A model generated the notes under the pieces. That model was given only the letters and a program-made list of their open reading frames with translations. It did not search any database and was not told where the DNA came from. From NCBI GenBank assembly GCA_015832175.1, contig WJXW01000002.1, forward strand, positions 248,001-312,000: a stretch of DNA of 64,000 bases, read 5' to 3'. The translations under genes and the position numbers were made by a program. Source of the DNA: Paraphaeosphaeria minitans (taxonomy: Eukaryota > Ascomycota > Dothideomycetes > Pleosporales > Didymosphaeriaceae). Below are positions 54,860-64,000 of the stretch, piece by piece (position 1 is the stretch's first letter; each line of letters starts with the position of its first letter).

Positions 54860-55857
54860 CTATCCTGTGGGCGATCCTTGGTCCAGCGATTTGGGTCGTA
54901 GGTTCGAGCTGGCCATGGCCTGCTTGCCGCCCATCTTGCGTGTCAGCTTCGCGTAGTCTGCATCGAATTAGCGTCGCAGATTACGTCTTGTTCGAAATGA
55001 CAGCTCACGAAGACCGCATGCATTGCACAATGTCCTGGCTCCATCGGGTCCGCGTCGCCATTCGGGAGTCTCGGCGCGGTTGCAGCTATGACACCTGCCT
55101 GGCGGTGCCGCTCGCTGCGTTGGCTTGTTAGAAATGAGTTCAGGCTTGCTTGCAGAGTGGGGGGAGGAGACTCACGCCTCGACGTTTCTTGGGGTCTGAG
55201 CCGGCAAAACCGCCAGCGCCTTTGGGGTCGTCGCCATAATTGCTCTGAGCATCATGGTCGTAGCCATTCATCCGTCCGTAACGCGGATCTTGCGGCGGTT
55301 CGACGATGCTGGCTTGGTGGTTGACCACGACTTCTCGCATCCGTTGCAGAGAAATCTGCACTCTTTCGCCGTGCTTTATCATGTCATCCACTTCATCAAG
55401 CCTTGGCATCGATTGTGGAGTCATGCCAATGCGCTGGGTCTCGTGGGCGCGTTGCCTGTAGACTTTACTAAAATCAGTGATTCGGCCCGCACCTTCAGCC
55501 ATCTGAAACGGATTAGCGCATAAGTTGCACATCGAGGCCATCATACATACTTCGTTGAGAGAGGCTTCTAGGTCAAAGCTTTCCAGGTGTCTCTTTACGG
55601 AATCCCCATAGGGAGCGAGGCTGGCTGGGTTGAGCTTCTTCTCCTCGAGTCGACTGTCCCACTGTCCAGCAAAGGGCCGCGGAGGCGCGGAATACGCTGT
55701 CGCAGACGGTGGATACGTCGAATTTGGCGCGCCTGGGGCATGCGCAGGCAAAAGGTAACTTGATGGATACTGGTGCTGGTAACCATAGTTGGGATTCATT
55801 GGTCCACCAGAGTGAGACGCGGCGGGCTCGTACGTGGCAGAAGATTGCGGCGGGTAG

Positions 55858-55909
<52 letters not shown>

Positions 55910-56660
55910 AAGAGTAATTCGGTCGCACAGGGCCTGGGGGTGGTGACCGGTCTGTGCGGATGGGGCGAAGGGCGGGAAGCTTGGAGTTTTGCTGAGGAGC
56001 AGGAAACGAGGGACGAGGTTCGGGAAAGGATGAGCGAGGCTCTGAAAACGGCGGACGTGGCAGCGGATCCAACGTTGCTGGAGGCGGCGGCGGCGGCGGA
56101 GGAGGACCAGTCGTCGCCGAGGTTCCCAAAAAGGGACTTCTTGTGTGGGCAAAGGGGTTGGAAGGGCCCTGACTGGGGTGGATGTCGGTCGAGAAGGTTC
56201 TGGTCCTCTGGTCGGTGGGCGAGGTGGTCGAAGGAGGAAAGTATGACTGAGGCGCTGAAGTAGGCGCAGATGGAGGACCTGGGGCGGATGGTGGGAAAGC
56301 GTGGGGTGGTTCGGGGCCGCCGAGGGCTTCCTGTATGGACGGCAACGATTGTCGTGCGGGCTGGCGGTGGGTGTCGTCTTCGCCAGAGGTTCTGCGCGAC
56401 TCCGGGGGCGATAGCAATCCTCCCAGCGCACCTGCAGTGTGCTGGCGGCGGACGATTGGTGAGCATGGTGGGAAAGCGGGTGCAACGAGGCCATGGGGCC
56501 AGCGGAAGGCGAGTGTTTTCGGTGGTAGTCCATCTCTTCCCGCTTCACCTGGTCCAGACTGGTTATTGACGGGAGGCCGATGCTACGGCGCATGTTAGCG
56601 AGAGCAGCCAAAGAGCGCGAGGGCAAACACGGACCTTTGCCTGGAATCGAGAGCTTCCAT
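54860..56660 (-). CDS. nsdD: GATA transcription factor NsdD
   Basis: Regulator of sexual development (Aspergillus NsdD, Neurospora SUB-1). I model six exons on the minus strand: 56635-56660, 56549-56582, 55551-56441, 55176-55502, 55009-55114 and 54860-54957 (493 residues). The start reads MEALDSRQ-SIGLPSITSLDQ across a 52-base intron with branch site GCTAAC. The middle has LLSPPESRRTSGEDD and ARQSLPSIQEALGG, a Pro-rich stretch and a poly-Asn run. The NsdD-specific block is LNPASLAPYGDSVKRHLES, FDLEASLNEMAEGAGRITDF, RQRAHETQRIGMTPQSMPRL. The GATA finger is CHSCNRAETPEWRRGPDGAR then TLCNACGLHYAKLTRK (C-X2-C-X18-C-X2-C), split by an intron at GLH. The least certain part is intron 2 (56442-56548): the frame changes there and the alternative is a real frameshift. 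Confidence 0.88.
55857..55909 (-). repeat. (AAC)n run coding poly-Asn in NsdD
   Basis: About 17 AAC codons (GTT on the plus strand) encode 17 Asn residues within exon 3. The run is perfect, which points to recent or ongoing length change. Confidence 0.95.
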
Positions 56661-57295
56661 GGCAGGCGGCCGGGGCGAGGATGACGAGCCGCGCGTGCAG
56701 GGCTGGCGGCGGAGCAGAGCAGCGAACGGCTGCGGGGGCGCGCGGTCGCGCTGTATGTATCCGCGCGACGACGCAAGACGGCGAGCCGTGCTGCGAGCTG
56801 GCAGATGGCGTCGCCAGACTCAGCGCCTGGATTTGCTGCGACGACGCACGCGCGCAGCGGGCATGCGACCAGACGTGGTGGGTAGGCGGCACAGAAGCAC
56901 GGCGTGTCGCTGGTCGATGGCGGGCGCACGGCGGTGTTGCAACGGGATGCGGCGGCGGGCACAATCGGGCGTGGAGGGGCTGCAACGACGTTCCTCGTCT
57001 TGGGACAGTGGAGAGCGTACGCGACGACGTCCTCTTCTTGCGACACAGAGAGCGTAGGGGCCGCGACGACGTCCTCGTCTTGGGACACGGAGAGGGTGCG
57101 GGCCGGGCGCAAGAGCAAGCGGGCGCGCGGCCAAGGTTCGTCCGGAGGAAGTTGGGACGGCGACGGCGACGGCGACGACGGCAACAACGACGACAGGGCG
57201 TGTGGGGAGGTCGTGATGAATTGGGACCCGTGATGTCAGAAGTCGAGTGTGAATGGTATTATTAGGTGGTTTGGCAGCTGGCTGGCTGGCTGGGG

Positions 57296-57372
57296 GGAAG
57301 GGATTGGGATTGGAATTGGGATTGGGATTAGGATTAGGACTGGGACTGGGACTGGAACTGGGACTGGCAACT
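57296..57372 (+). repeat. G-rich hexanucleotide (GGGATT/GGGACT)n
   Basis: About 12 units drifting from GGGATT through AGGATT to GGGACT, followed by GGCAACTGGCT copies. Confidence 0.9.
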
Positions 57373-57569
57373 GGCTGGCAACTGGCTGGCAATTGGGACT
57401 ACAGCACGATTTTGCTAGACCACCTGGAGTAGATGGTCTAGTGGCAAGCGGCGCTGCAGTCTCTTAGCAGCGATCGGAGATGGGCCGATACAGCGGGCAC
57501 GGATGGGTGTGACGAGCGGGCTGCACGATGGTGGAGGTGGCAGCAGCGTAGGTAGTCTAGTCTGGGTGC

Positions 57570-57860
57570 CGGGGTGCTACTCAGGACCTATTGGGATGGG
57601 GTGGCCGCTCGGGACGTATTGGGATGGGGTGCTACTTGGGATGGGGATGGGGTGCTACTCGGTACCTTTTGGGATGAGGTGGCTACTTGGTATCCGGATG
57701 GCTACCCATTGGGATGGGGTGGCTACTTGGTATCAGGATGGCTACTCATCGGGATGGGGTGGCTACTTGGTATTAGGATGGCTACTCATCGGGATGGGGT
57801 GACTACTCGGCATTAGGATTCTACTCGGCATTAGGATTCTACTCGGTATTAGGATGCATG
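57570..57860 (+). repeat. About 48-bp minisatellite, degenerate
   Basis: Repeated blocks with TTGGGATGGGGTGGCTACTTG and GGTATTAGGATGGCTACTCA; the longest similarity is between copies at about 57675-57820. The right end decays into 20-base GCATTAGGATTCTACTCG units. Confidence 0.85.
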
Positions 57861-58179
57861 TATCTACGGCGTACTGGGTGTATTGGATGCATGTATCTAC
57901 CGTGTATTGGCATGGCATGCCACTCGCCATCCACTCTGTATCGGGACATGGCATGCGTCCTCTTTTGCACTCGAGCAGCTAAGCGAACGAGAAGCCGTCG
58001 GCAGGCAAGGCAAGATCAGCGTCGACATGGCACCAGAAAACGCCGGATTTCGCTGCTCCCTGCCTTGCATTGCAGCGCCTACACCCATGTCTGATCCCGT
58101 GTCGATGCCCACCGCCATTGGAGAGCCAGCATCCTCTTCGTCATGCCACTGCAGGCGCGGCGCTGGCCCACCCACCCTG

Positions 58180-58230
58180 CCTCCTCCTCCTCCTCCTCCT
58201 CCTCCTCCTCCTCCTCCTCTTCCTCCTCCC
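58180..58230 (+). repeat. (CTC)n trinucleotide
   Basis: About 15 TCC/CTC units. Confidence 0.95.
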
Positions 58231-58362
58231 CCCGGCGACCCGCCCGACCACCCTCATCAGCGCCGAGATCTACAGTCGATATCGGCGGCCATGGGCAGCT
58301 TCTTATTACTTCGTCCGGTATAGTTCCTTAGTTCTCACCAGTGCACAGCATTGCTCCTTACT

Positions 58363-58460
58363 TCACCAGCGCGCCCCCCTTATGGCTCCCTCTTCAAAGT
58401 TCTCACCAGCGCGCCCCCCTTATGGCTCCCTACTTCAAAGTTCTCACCAGCGCGCCCCAT
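58363..58460 (+). repeat. 42-bp direct repeat, 2.3 copies
   Basis: CACCAGCGCGCCCCCCTTAT followed by GGCTCCC..CTTCAAAGTTCT occurs twice, with a third partial copy. Confidence 0.9.
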
Positions 58461-58704
58461 ACACCTAGCTTCCCACCAATAGTCCACCTAGTAGTGCAGC
58501 CAGGCAGACCCGGGGAATCGCCCCCGTTCATCGACGCTACCGGTCGGATCGCGGGCTAACGTGCGGCCAATCTCACCCAAAAATCTCTCTCTCCACTCAG
58601 GCGCGAGCGGTTCAGAAGGCTTGCCGAACATTCGCGCCGATTCCGCCGCCATGGCGCGCCCATCTCACGGCTTGTCCCTTCTCATCGCATCCGTGCTACG
58701 CTGC

Positions 58705-58737
58705 GCCCGCCGCCCGCCGCCCGCCGCCCGCCGCCCG
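58705..58737 (+). repeat. 7-bp (CCCGCCG)n repeat
   Basis: Four to five CCCGCCG units. Confidence 0.9.
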
Positions 58738-58824
58738 AAACCCTCTATTGCATCCCGTCTCCCCCAGCAGCGTGCGCTGACTCCACGCTCCACACGTGCC
58801 GGTGCAACGCCCTCGTCGCTGCAG

Positions 58825-58981
58825 CTCTGCGTCTGCGTCTGCGTCTGTGTCTGCCTCTGCCTCTGTGTCTGCGTCTGTGTCTGCCTCTGCCTCTGCCTCT
58901 GCCTCTGCCTCTGCCTCTGCCTCTGCCTCTGCCTCTGCCTCTGCCTCTGCCTCTGCCTCTGCCTCTGCCTCTGCCTCTGCG
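58825..58981 (+). repeat. Hexanucleotide (TGCCTC)n, about 157 bases
   Basis: TGCGTC and TGTGTC units on the left pass into about 20 perfect TGCCTC units. The strand contains no A for almost its whole length. Confidence 0.95.
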
Positions 58982-59788
58982 ATGCGCCCGTGCTGCACTG
59001 GGCTGGGCTGCCGCTGTCAGAAGAGGCGTGAACTGCGGGCCTGTCCCAGGATCACGCCCACGCCTCCACGCTACAGCATCGCCATCGAATCGAGATGCCG
59101 CCCATCTGCCGCTCTCGCCTCTTGGCGTCCAGGCCCCCGTTGTTTCGCAAACCACCCGTCTTTTCATCTTGCCGTCCATCCAGCAGAGAAGAGGCGACTT
59201 TCCCTGATTTCCATCCTGCGACGAGTCTCATCGTCCGGCCGTCTTACTGTGTACGTAGGCTCTGCACGTCTGACCATGCCATGCCGCACGTCGAGCGTCC
59301 CGGACCTGTTGAAACCAGACCCACATGTGGCAAGGTCGCCAACCGTCGGTTCCCAGGTACGACTGCGCAGCGGCTCAATGCGACTTTCCAGGACATAGAA
59401 ACCGTTGGCGATAGGCGAAGAAAAGGCCCCACAGTGCCATGATGGCCATGAAAACCGGCCCTTGACCCATGTTCGCGTTTCAAGAGTCAAGACTGATCCG
59501 CCTGCGAAGTCTAAAAATCCTGCCCGCCAAGGGTGTTGGTTTCCACGCCGTCACCAACGCTCATTTCGAAGTCACCCGTGCCGCTGCACCTTTTCGTCTT
59601 CCGTGTCGGTTCACATGTCAGCCGCCATGGATCCCTTCGCTTATGCCGATACGTGTATCACAACCGCTTAGGTATGGTTCCACCAGCAATGGCTGACTAC
59701 GGTAGTCTAGTGCAGCACTGCAGCCGAGGGGTACCTGCGCCCTGTCAAAATCTGAGATACGGAACTCGCGAATCTCCTCTTGGTGTCT

Positions 59789-60310
59789 CTCATAGACACT
59801 CACTCACACTCACTCACACACTCACACTCACTCACACACTCACACTCACTCACACACTCACACTCACTCACACACTCACACTCACTCACACACTCACACT
59901 CACTCACACACTCACACTCACTCACACTCACTCATATACACACTCATTCACATACAAACTCACTCACACACTCACACACTCACATACACTTACTCACTCA
60001 CTCACTCACACACTCACACACTCACTCACTCTCTCACTCACTCACTCACTCACTCACTCTCTCACTCTCTCACTCACTCACTCTCTCTCTCACTCACTCA
60101 CTCTCTCTCTCACTCACTCACTCTCTCTCTCACTCACTCACTCTCTCTCTCACTCACTCACTCTCTCTCTCACTCACTCACTCTCTCTCTCTCACTCACT
60201 CACTCACTCACTCGCTCACTCATATACACACTCATATACACACTCATATACACACTCATATACACACTCATTCATATACAAACTCAACCACTCACACACT
60301 CACTCCCCCT
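59789..60310 (+). repeat. 520-bp complex (CTCA/CACA/CTCT) satellite
   Basis: Successive blocks: CACTCACTCACA higher-order units, CTCACTCTCTCTCT blocks of about 24 bases, then TATACACACTCA units. The whole 520-base tract has essentially no G on this strand. The frame over it encodes only Thr/His/Ser/Leu repeats. Confidence 0.97.
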
Positions 60311-60894
60311 CTCCCCCTCTCACTTCCACCTCGTCTCGTGTTCTACTCACGCGAGGGTCATCCGATTCTGCCCGCTGCCATCCCGAGACCGGCCCAGCCA
60401 TGATTGGCTTGGACGCCGCTGCGGCGAGTCTTAGTAATCCCGCCGTGGCCTCTCAACACCATGCCGCAATGACGCCCCACGCCCCACACTTTCAGTGACT
60501 GTAGGTAGTTGCGTTCCATGGCCGTGCCCCACAACGGCTTTCGTGACCGTGAACTCGTTGTTTGCCATTGATGCGTCGGGGGGACATGGACTTTGGCTGC
60601 TCGGACACAAACACGCCGCGGGAGGGCGCTCGTTCAACGTGCGTCGAGTCTGAAGGCTTTGCGAAATCTCCAATGCGCACCTGTGGCGTGCATTCCAACC
60701 AACCCAGGGCCGTGGCTCTGTTGCCGTGGCGCCACCATTCACCAAGAGAGAACCTCGGCCGACGCATAAAGTCAGAACAATTCACACACCAAAAGCAGTT
60801 AGAGCCATGCATCATCCCACCTTCGCCCGTCACACAGACGCGACTTCTCACCTTCCACCACCAACCCCATGTCACTCCCGCAGCTGATAGTAGC

Positions 60895-62747
60895 ATGCGA
60901 CTCATCCATGTCGACACACTCGAGATCAAGGCCTTTAGCCAGCAACATGTCCCAGACTATGCGATCCTGTCGCACACGTGGGGGCCAGATGAGGTCACAT
61001 TCCAAGAAATGTCCCTAATAACCCGTATGAACTCCCTGTCACAAGCCTTTACCAGCCAACGCTCCGACGACTCTCAGGAAGGAGATGCGAGTATAGTTTA
61101 CGAATCCGGCGCAATCATGGTGGCCATGGAAATGCTTGTGCATGGCGGCTGGGGTGCCGGGACAAATGTTCCAAACACGAGCGAGGAGGCGTTGATGGGA
61201 AGGGAAGGCTATCGTAAAATAATACAGTCAGCCAAAGAAGCTAAGAACTTGGGTTACCAATGGGTTTGGATAGATGTTTGTCTTCCGCCGTTCGAGAAAC
61301 AACACTTGTGCCAGAGCTAACCTTGTGTGAATCCCTACAGACATGTTGCATCGACAAAACTTCAAGTGCAGAGCTCCAGGAGTCGATCAACTCCATGTAC
61401 AAGTGGTACAAAGAGTCCTCGATATGTTTGGTGTATCTGAACGACGTTGCACCAAGTTTTGGAACGGCCATAGATACACAAACCACATTCGAAGCCTCAA
61501 GCAATGCCTTCACAAACTCTCGCTGGATCACCAGAGGCTGGACTCTCCAAGAACTTGTCGCTCCGACATCCCTGCGCTTCTATTATCGGGACTGGACGCT
61601 CATGGGAGACAAAGGCGAATTCCTTGAAGAGCTCTCCGATGCGACCGGCATACCCATCTTCGTGCTGGAAAATGGCGAACCAAGTGAACTTGCTATCGCT
61701 GAGAGAATGTCGTGGGCTTCTTACAGGCAGACGACACGGATCGAAGACATGGCCTACTGTCTCCTAGGTATTTTCGACATCCAGATGCCGCTTCTTTATG
61801 AAGAAGGCGAAAAAGCCTTCATCCGCCTCCAGGAGGAGATTGTCAAAACGACCGACGACTACTCGCTCTTCGCCTGGCGAGCCGTCACCTCAGAGTCTGG
61901 CCCAGCTTCCAAATCAGTTTACAGAGGCCTTCTTGCGCGCTCACCTCTCGAGTTCCGCGATTGTCGCTCTGTAGAACGCGACAGCACCACATGTACCTTC
62001 CCCACGAGCGCAACCGCCATAGGGCTACACCTCGAACTGGAATTTCTCAACGACCCCAAAGATAGAACGCGCTTCCTGGTTTTGATCCGCTGCAACAACT
62101 CCTTGAACCAGCGGCTCGCGATATACCTCAAGTGCATCGACGGCGCTCACCAGTACGCTCGCGTCGAAGCAGGCTCCCTGGTACCCATCGACAACTGGCC
62201 GACCGGCCAAACCCGCTCAATCTACGTAAGACAGAAGCTAAGCATCCCGCGCGACTTCTTCGCCATGGAGATGCGCCGCATCCGCGTCCAACGCCGCTTC
62301 GAGCATCACTCCGTCCCACCAGCAGTGAAGATAGCCTCCGTCTTCCCGCCCTCGGCCTGGGACCCGCGGACGCACGAACTGTCCATCTCCTCCGCCACCC
62401 TCGAGGTCTTCGCAGTCCTTTTCCTGCGCGCACAATCGTCGCCGTACGGAACATCGACGCACTTCCAGGTCGTGGTCGGGTTCAATCGGAGGAGCAGACA
62501 TTACTGGTGCAAAGCCATGCAGCGGAAATGGCCGCATGTGAACGTGGATCCGTTGCGTTGGCATGCAGCCATCAGGAAGGCGGTGCCGGTCGAGATCAAC
62601 GACCCAATGCTGAAAGATGACGTGAGGCACGATATTTTCGTTGAGGAAGAGAGTGGAATGGGGATCAACGTTGAGGTAAGAGCGGGGTTGAGCGGGGATT
62701 GTATAGGGCTGCAACTACTCATTGATGGATTCGTCAAGAGCGCGTGA
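60895..62747 (+). CDS. HET-domain protein (heterokaryon incompatibility type)
   Basis: Member of the large fungal HET family; some members trigger cell death after fusion of incompatible hyphae, most are uncharacterised. Two exons, 60895-61275 and 61341-62747, give 595 residues. The start MRLIHVDTLEI is the usual one for the HET group. Block 1 is YAILSHTWGPDEVTF. Block 2, GYQWVWID|TCCIDKTSSAELQESINSMY, is completed only by removing a 65-base intron whose donor is the uncommon GTTTGT. Block 3 is RWITRGWTLQELVAPTSLRF then YYRDWTLMGDKGEFL. After the domain comes MSWASYRQTTRIEDMAYCLL and GIFDIQMPLLYEEGEKAF, common to HET-E/NWD-like proteins, but no NACHT or WD repeats. The stretch between blocks 1 and 2 is about 60 residues longer than usual. 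The last 250 residues have no family I recognise. Confidence 0.92.
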
Positions 62748-62978
62748 ATCAAACGACACAATCAGAGTCTTGTCGTCCAGAAAAATGGCGCAATGGCAAA
62801 TGTCACTTCCCCCACGAGCTTGACAAACAGCGGAGCTTCAGCACGCGAGACACAGTAGGAAACGGTGGCCCCCACAGCACCTACCGTACCAGACGGCGCG
62901 CAAGTCGGACACGCGCACGCGCACATCTCTCAAACCCCCTACTAGACTAGCCCACTCCACGCCAACCGACGGATGCGC

Positions 62979-64000
62979 CTACCCGTCCTTCCCGTCCATC
63001 CCCCACGCCCTCAGAATCCGCCTCGCCACCCCTTCCCCCGCCCAGTATGCTCCGGTGACGGTTCCCAACGCTACAAACGGCGCCGTGTGCTCGCCCGCAA
63101 ACCAGAGACCCCGTCCCGGCACGCCTCTCCGCATCGTCTCGATGTCGCGATCCCCGGCTTCCAGTCCGACCTGGAAATTGCAATAGCTACCGTATCCCGC
63201 GAGCTCGTCGTTCGCCCAGGTAGTGGCGAGGATGCGCGACGGTTGGTGGGAAGGGTCCGTCGCGGAGTAGTTTGGGAGGCGCGAGAAGTAGGGATGGAAG
63301 AAGTCGGTGAGGAGGTTCCGCGTGGTCTCGTCGGGATTCACGATGGGAGATGTGTGGTCTTGAAGGAGCGATGCGAGGTGGAGAGAGGTGGGTCCGTGAG
63401 TGTAGAATAGGAGAGTGGGATGAGCGGTGGAAGCGGGAAGTGCTGCGAGGTTCATTGCTTCCTGGGCCCACTGGGAGGGATTGGTAGGAGTGGCGTAGGT
63501 AGGATTCGTCCAGTGGGTGAAACCGGGGTAGTTGGCTGGATTGGTAGTTGAGTCTTTTGTAGTGGTGGATTGATGAGCTGAGGCTGTCGTAGCGGTCACG
63601 TCTGGTATCGAATGGTCGTGGGATTTGGAAGTTACGAGATCGTTAGGTGTCGGTTCGTTCCAGAAAGCGGTCGGGAAGGTGATGTATACCTACATATAGT
63701 GTCAGATTGCTCTTACAGGGAAACTTAGAATGATATACTTTGTCCAAATGTCCATAGCCAATTGAGTTTATTGCTTTCTTGAGGCCATCTGGAAGCTCAG
63801 GCTCGAAAGCACTTTCGTTCGTCTTCAACCACCCGAGCGGAGTCGTCGTAACAACCTCATCGAAACTTAGGCTTTGTTTCCCGTCGATCAAAACCTCAAC
63901 ACTCGGCTCTTCTTCTGTTCCTGATGACATAATCTTCTGCACCTTGTGCTCAAATTTGACATCCGCTCTTTTCACTGCAGGTTCTGCTATTCGGTCCAAG
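62979..64000 (-). CDS. Flavin-containing amine oxidase (C-terminal part)
   Basis: FAD-dependent oxidase, probably acting on polyamines or another amine; the N-terminus with the FAD Rossmann fold lies beyond the right edge. Two exons are visible on the minus strand, 63739-64000 (continuing) and 62979-63689, joined by a 49-base intron at GHLDK|VYITFP. Visible hallmarks are SFDEVVTTTPLGWLK, LKKAINSIGYGHLDKVYITF, RILATTWANDELAGYGSYCN and the FAD-contacting LWFAGEHTAPFVALGTVTGA then YWAGEGVARRIL. A Thr/Ser/Asn-rich insertion of about 40 residues (TATTASAHQSTTTKDSTTN) interrupts the substrate domain. The layout suits fungal polyamine oxidase / LSD1-like families; substrate unknown. Confidence 0.9.

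Larger units (their letters stand above)
56661..60894. other. 4.2-kb gene-free repeat-rich region upstream of nsdD
   Basis: Between divergent nsdD (-) and the HET gene (+). The part next to nsdD probably contains its promoter and long leader. The rest is a chain of satellites (57296-57372, 57570-57860, 58180-58230, 58363-58460, 58705-58737, 58825-58981, 59789-60310). Long open frames here (for example 59533-60498) are translations of these repeats. Confidence 0.6.

Noticed and set aside
55796..57187. 463-codon minus-strand frame over the nsdD start
   Set aside because: Most of it is leader sequence and out-of-frame reading of nsdD; only the SIGLPSITSLDQ part belongs to the gene.
57418..57445. 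TGGTCTAGTGGCAAGCGGC resembling a tRNA D-arm
   Set aside because: No matching anticodon stem, T-arm or acceptor stem is present nearby.
59533..60498. 321-codon open frame on the plus strand
   Set aside because: It is mostly a translation of the CTCA/CACA satellite (Thr-His-Ser-Leu repeats) with no domain.
51052..60894. CRISPR-like direct repeats
   Set aside because: Units are tandem without unique spacers of constant size, and the genome is fungal.
1..64000. Transposable element or secondary metabolite cluster
   Set aside because: No transposase, reverse transcriptase, integrase, PKS, NRPS or terpene synthase motifs were seen; the decarboxylase and Zn2Cys6 gene are 20 kb apart among housekeeping genes.

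Overview
This window is nuclear DNA of a filamentous ascomycete (Pezizomycotina), most likely Dothideomycetes; the order cannot be fixed by eye. The evidence is short introns (about 45-165 bases) with GT...CTNAC...AG signals, genes on both strands with no operon logic, and families typical of moulds: an SREBP with fungal C-terminal domain, a NsdD-type GATA factor, a HET-domain protein, a Zn2Cys6 regulator, cyanase and an alternative NADH dehydrogenase. I rebuilt splice models by hand by joining exons wherever the frame and a recognisable family continue across consensus splice sites.

Layout. 1-8.4 kb: the N-terminal part of mitofusin Fzo1 (-, cut by the window edge), ESCRT-III subunit Vps2/Did4 (+), a Ptc1-type PP2C phosphatase (+) and the AMPK gamma subunit Snf4 (+). 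9.2-15.4 kb: a rhomboid protease (-), a multi-finger C2H2 protein (-) and a cyanase with a mitochondrial-looking leader (-). 16.2-27.9 kb: phospholipase D (+, nine exons), a small hypothetical gene (+), an aromatic amino acid decarboxylase (-), the COMPASS subunit Bre2 (-), the ribosome biogenesis factor Enp1/bystin (+) and a DUF427 protein (-). 29.4-45.1 kb: type II NADH dehydrogenase (+), an unknown membrane protein (+), SREBP/SrbA (+), a HAD-like hydrolase (+), an unknown basic protein (-), a GFA-fold protein (+) and a Zn2Cys6 regulator (-). 46.9-64 kb: an Arg-rich hypothetical (-), glutamate-cysteine ligase (-), NsdD (-), a HET protein (+) and the C-terminal part of a flavin amine oxidase (-).

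The genes are mostly housekeeping and regulatory and do not form a biosynthetic cluster. One functional link is worth noting: a rhomboid protease and an SREBP lie about 24 kb apart, and in Aspergillus a rhomboid (RbdB) is needed to activate SrbA. The intergenic DNA is unusually rich in microsatellites and minisatellites. The densest parts, 51.1-54.9 kb and 56.7-60.9 kb, lie on either side of nsdD. Several genes have tiny coding exons (6, 11, 17, 22 and 26 nt) that automated annotation may miss. I found no convincing tRNA, rRNA, transposon or CRISPR array, and no clear undescribed multi-gene system.
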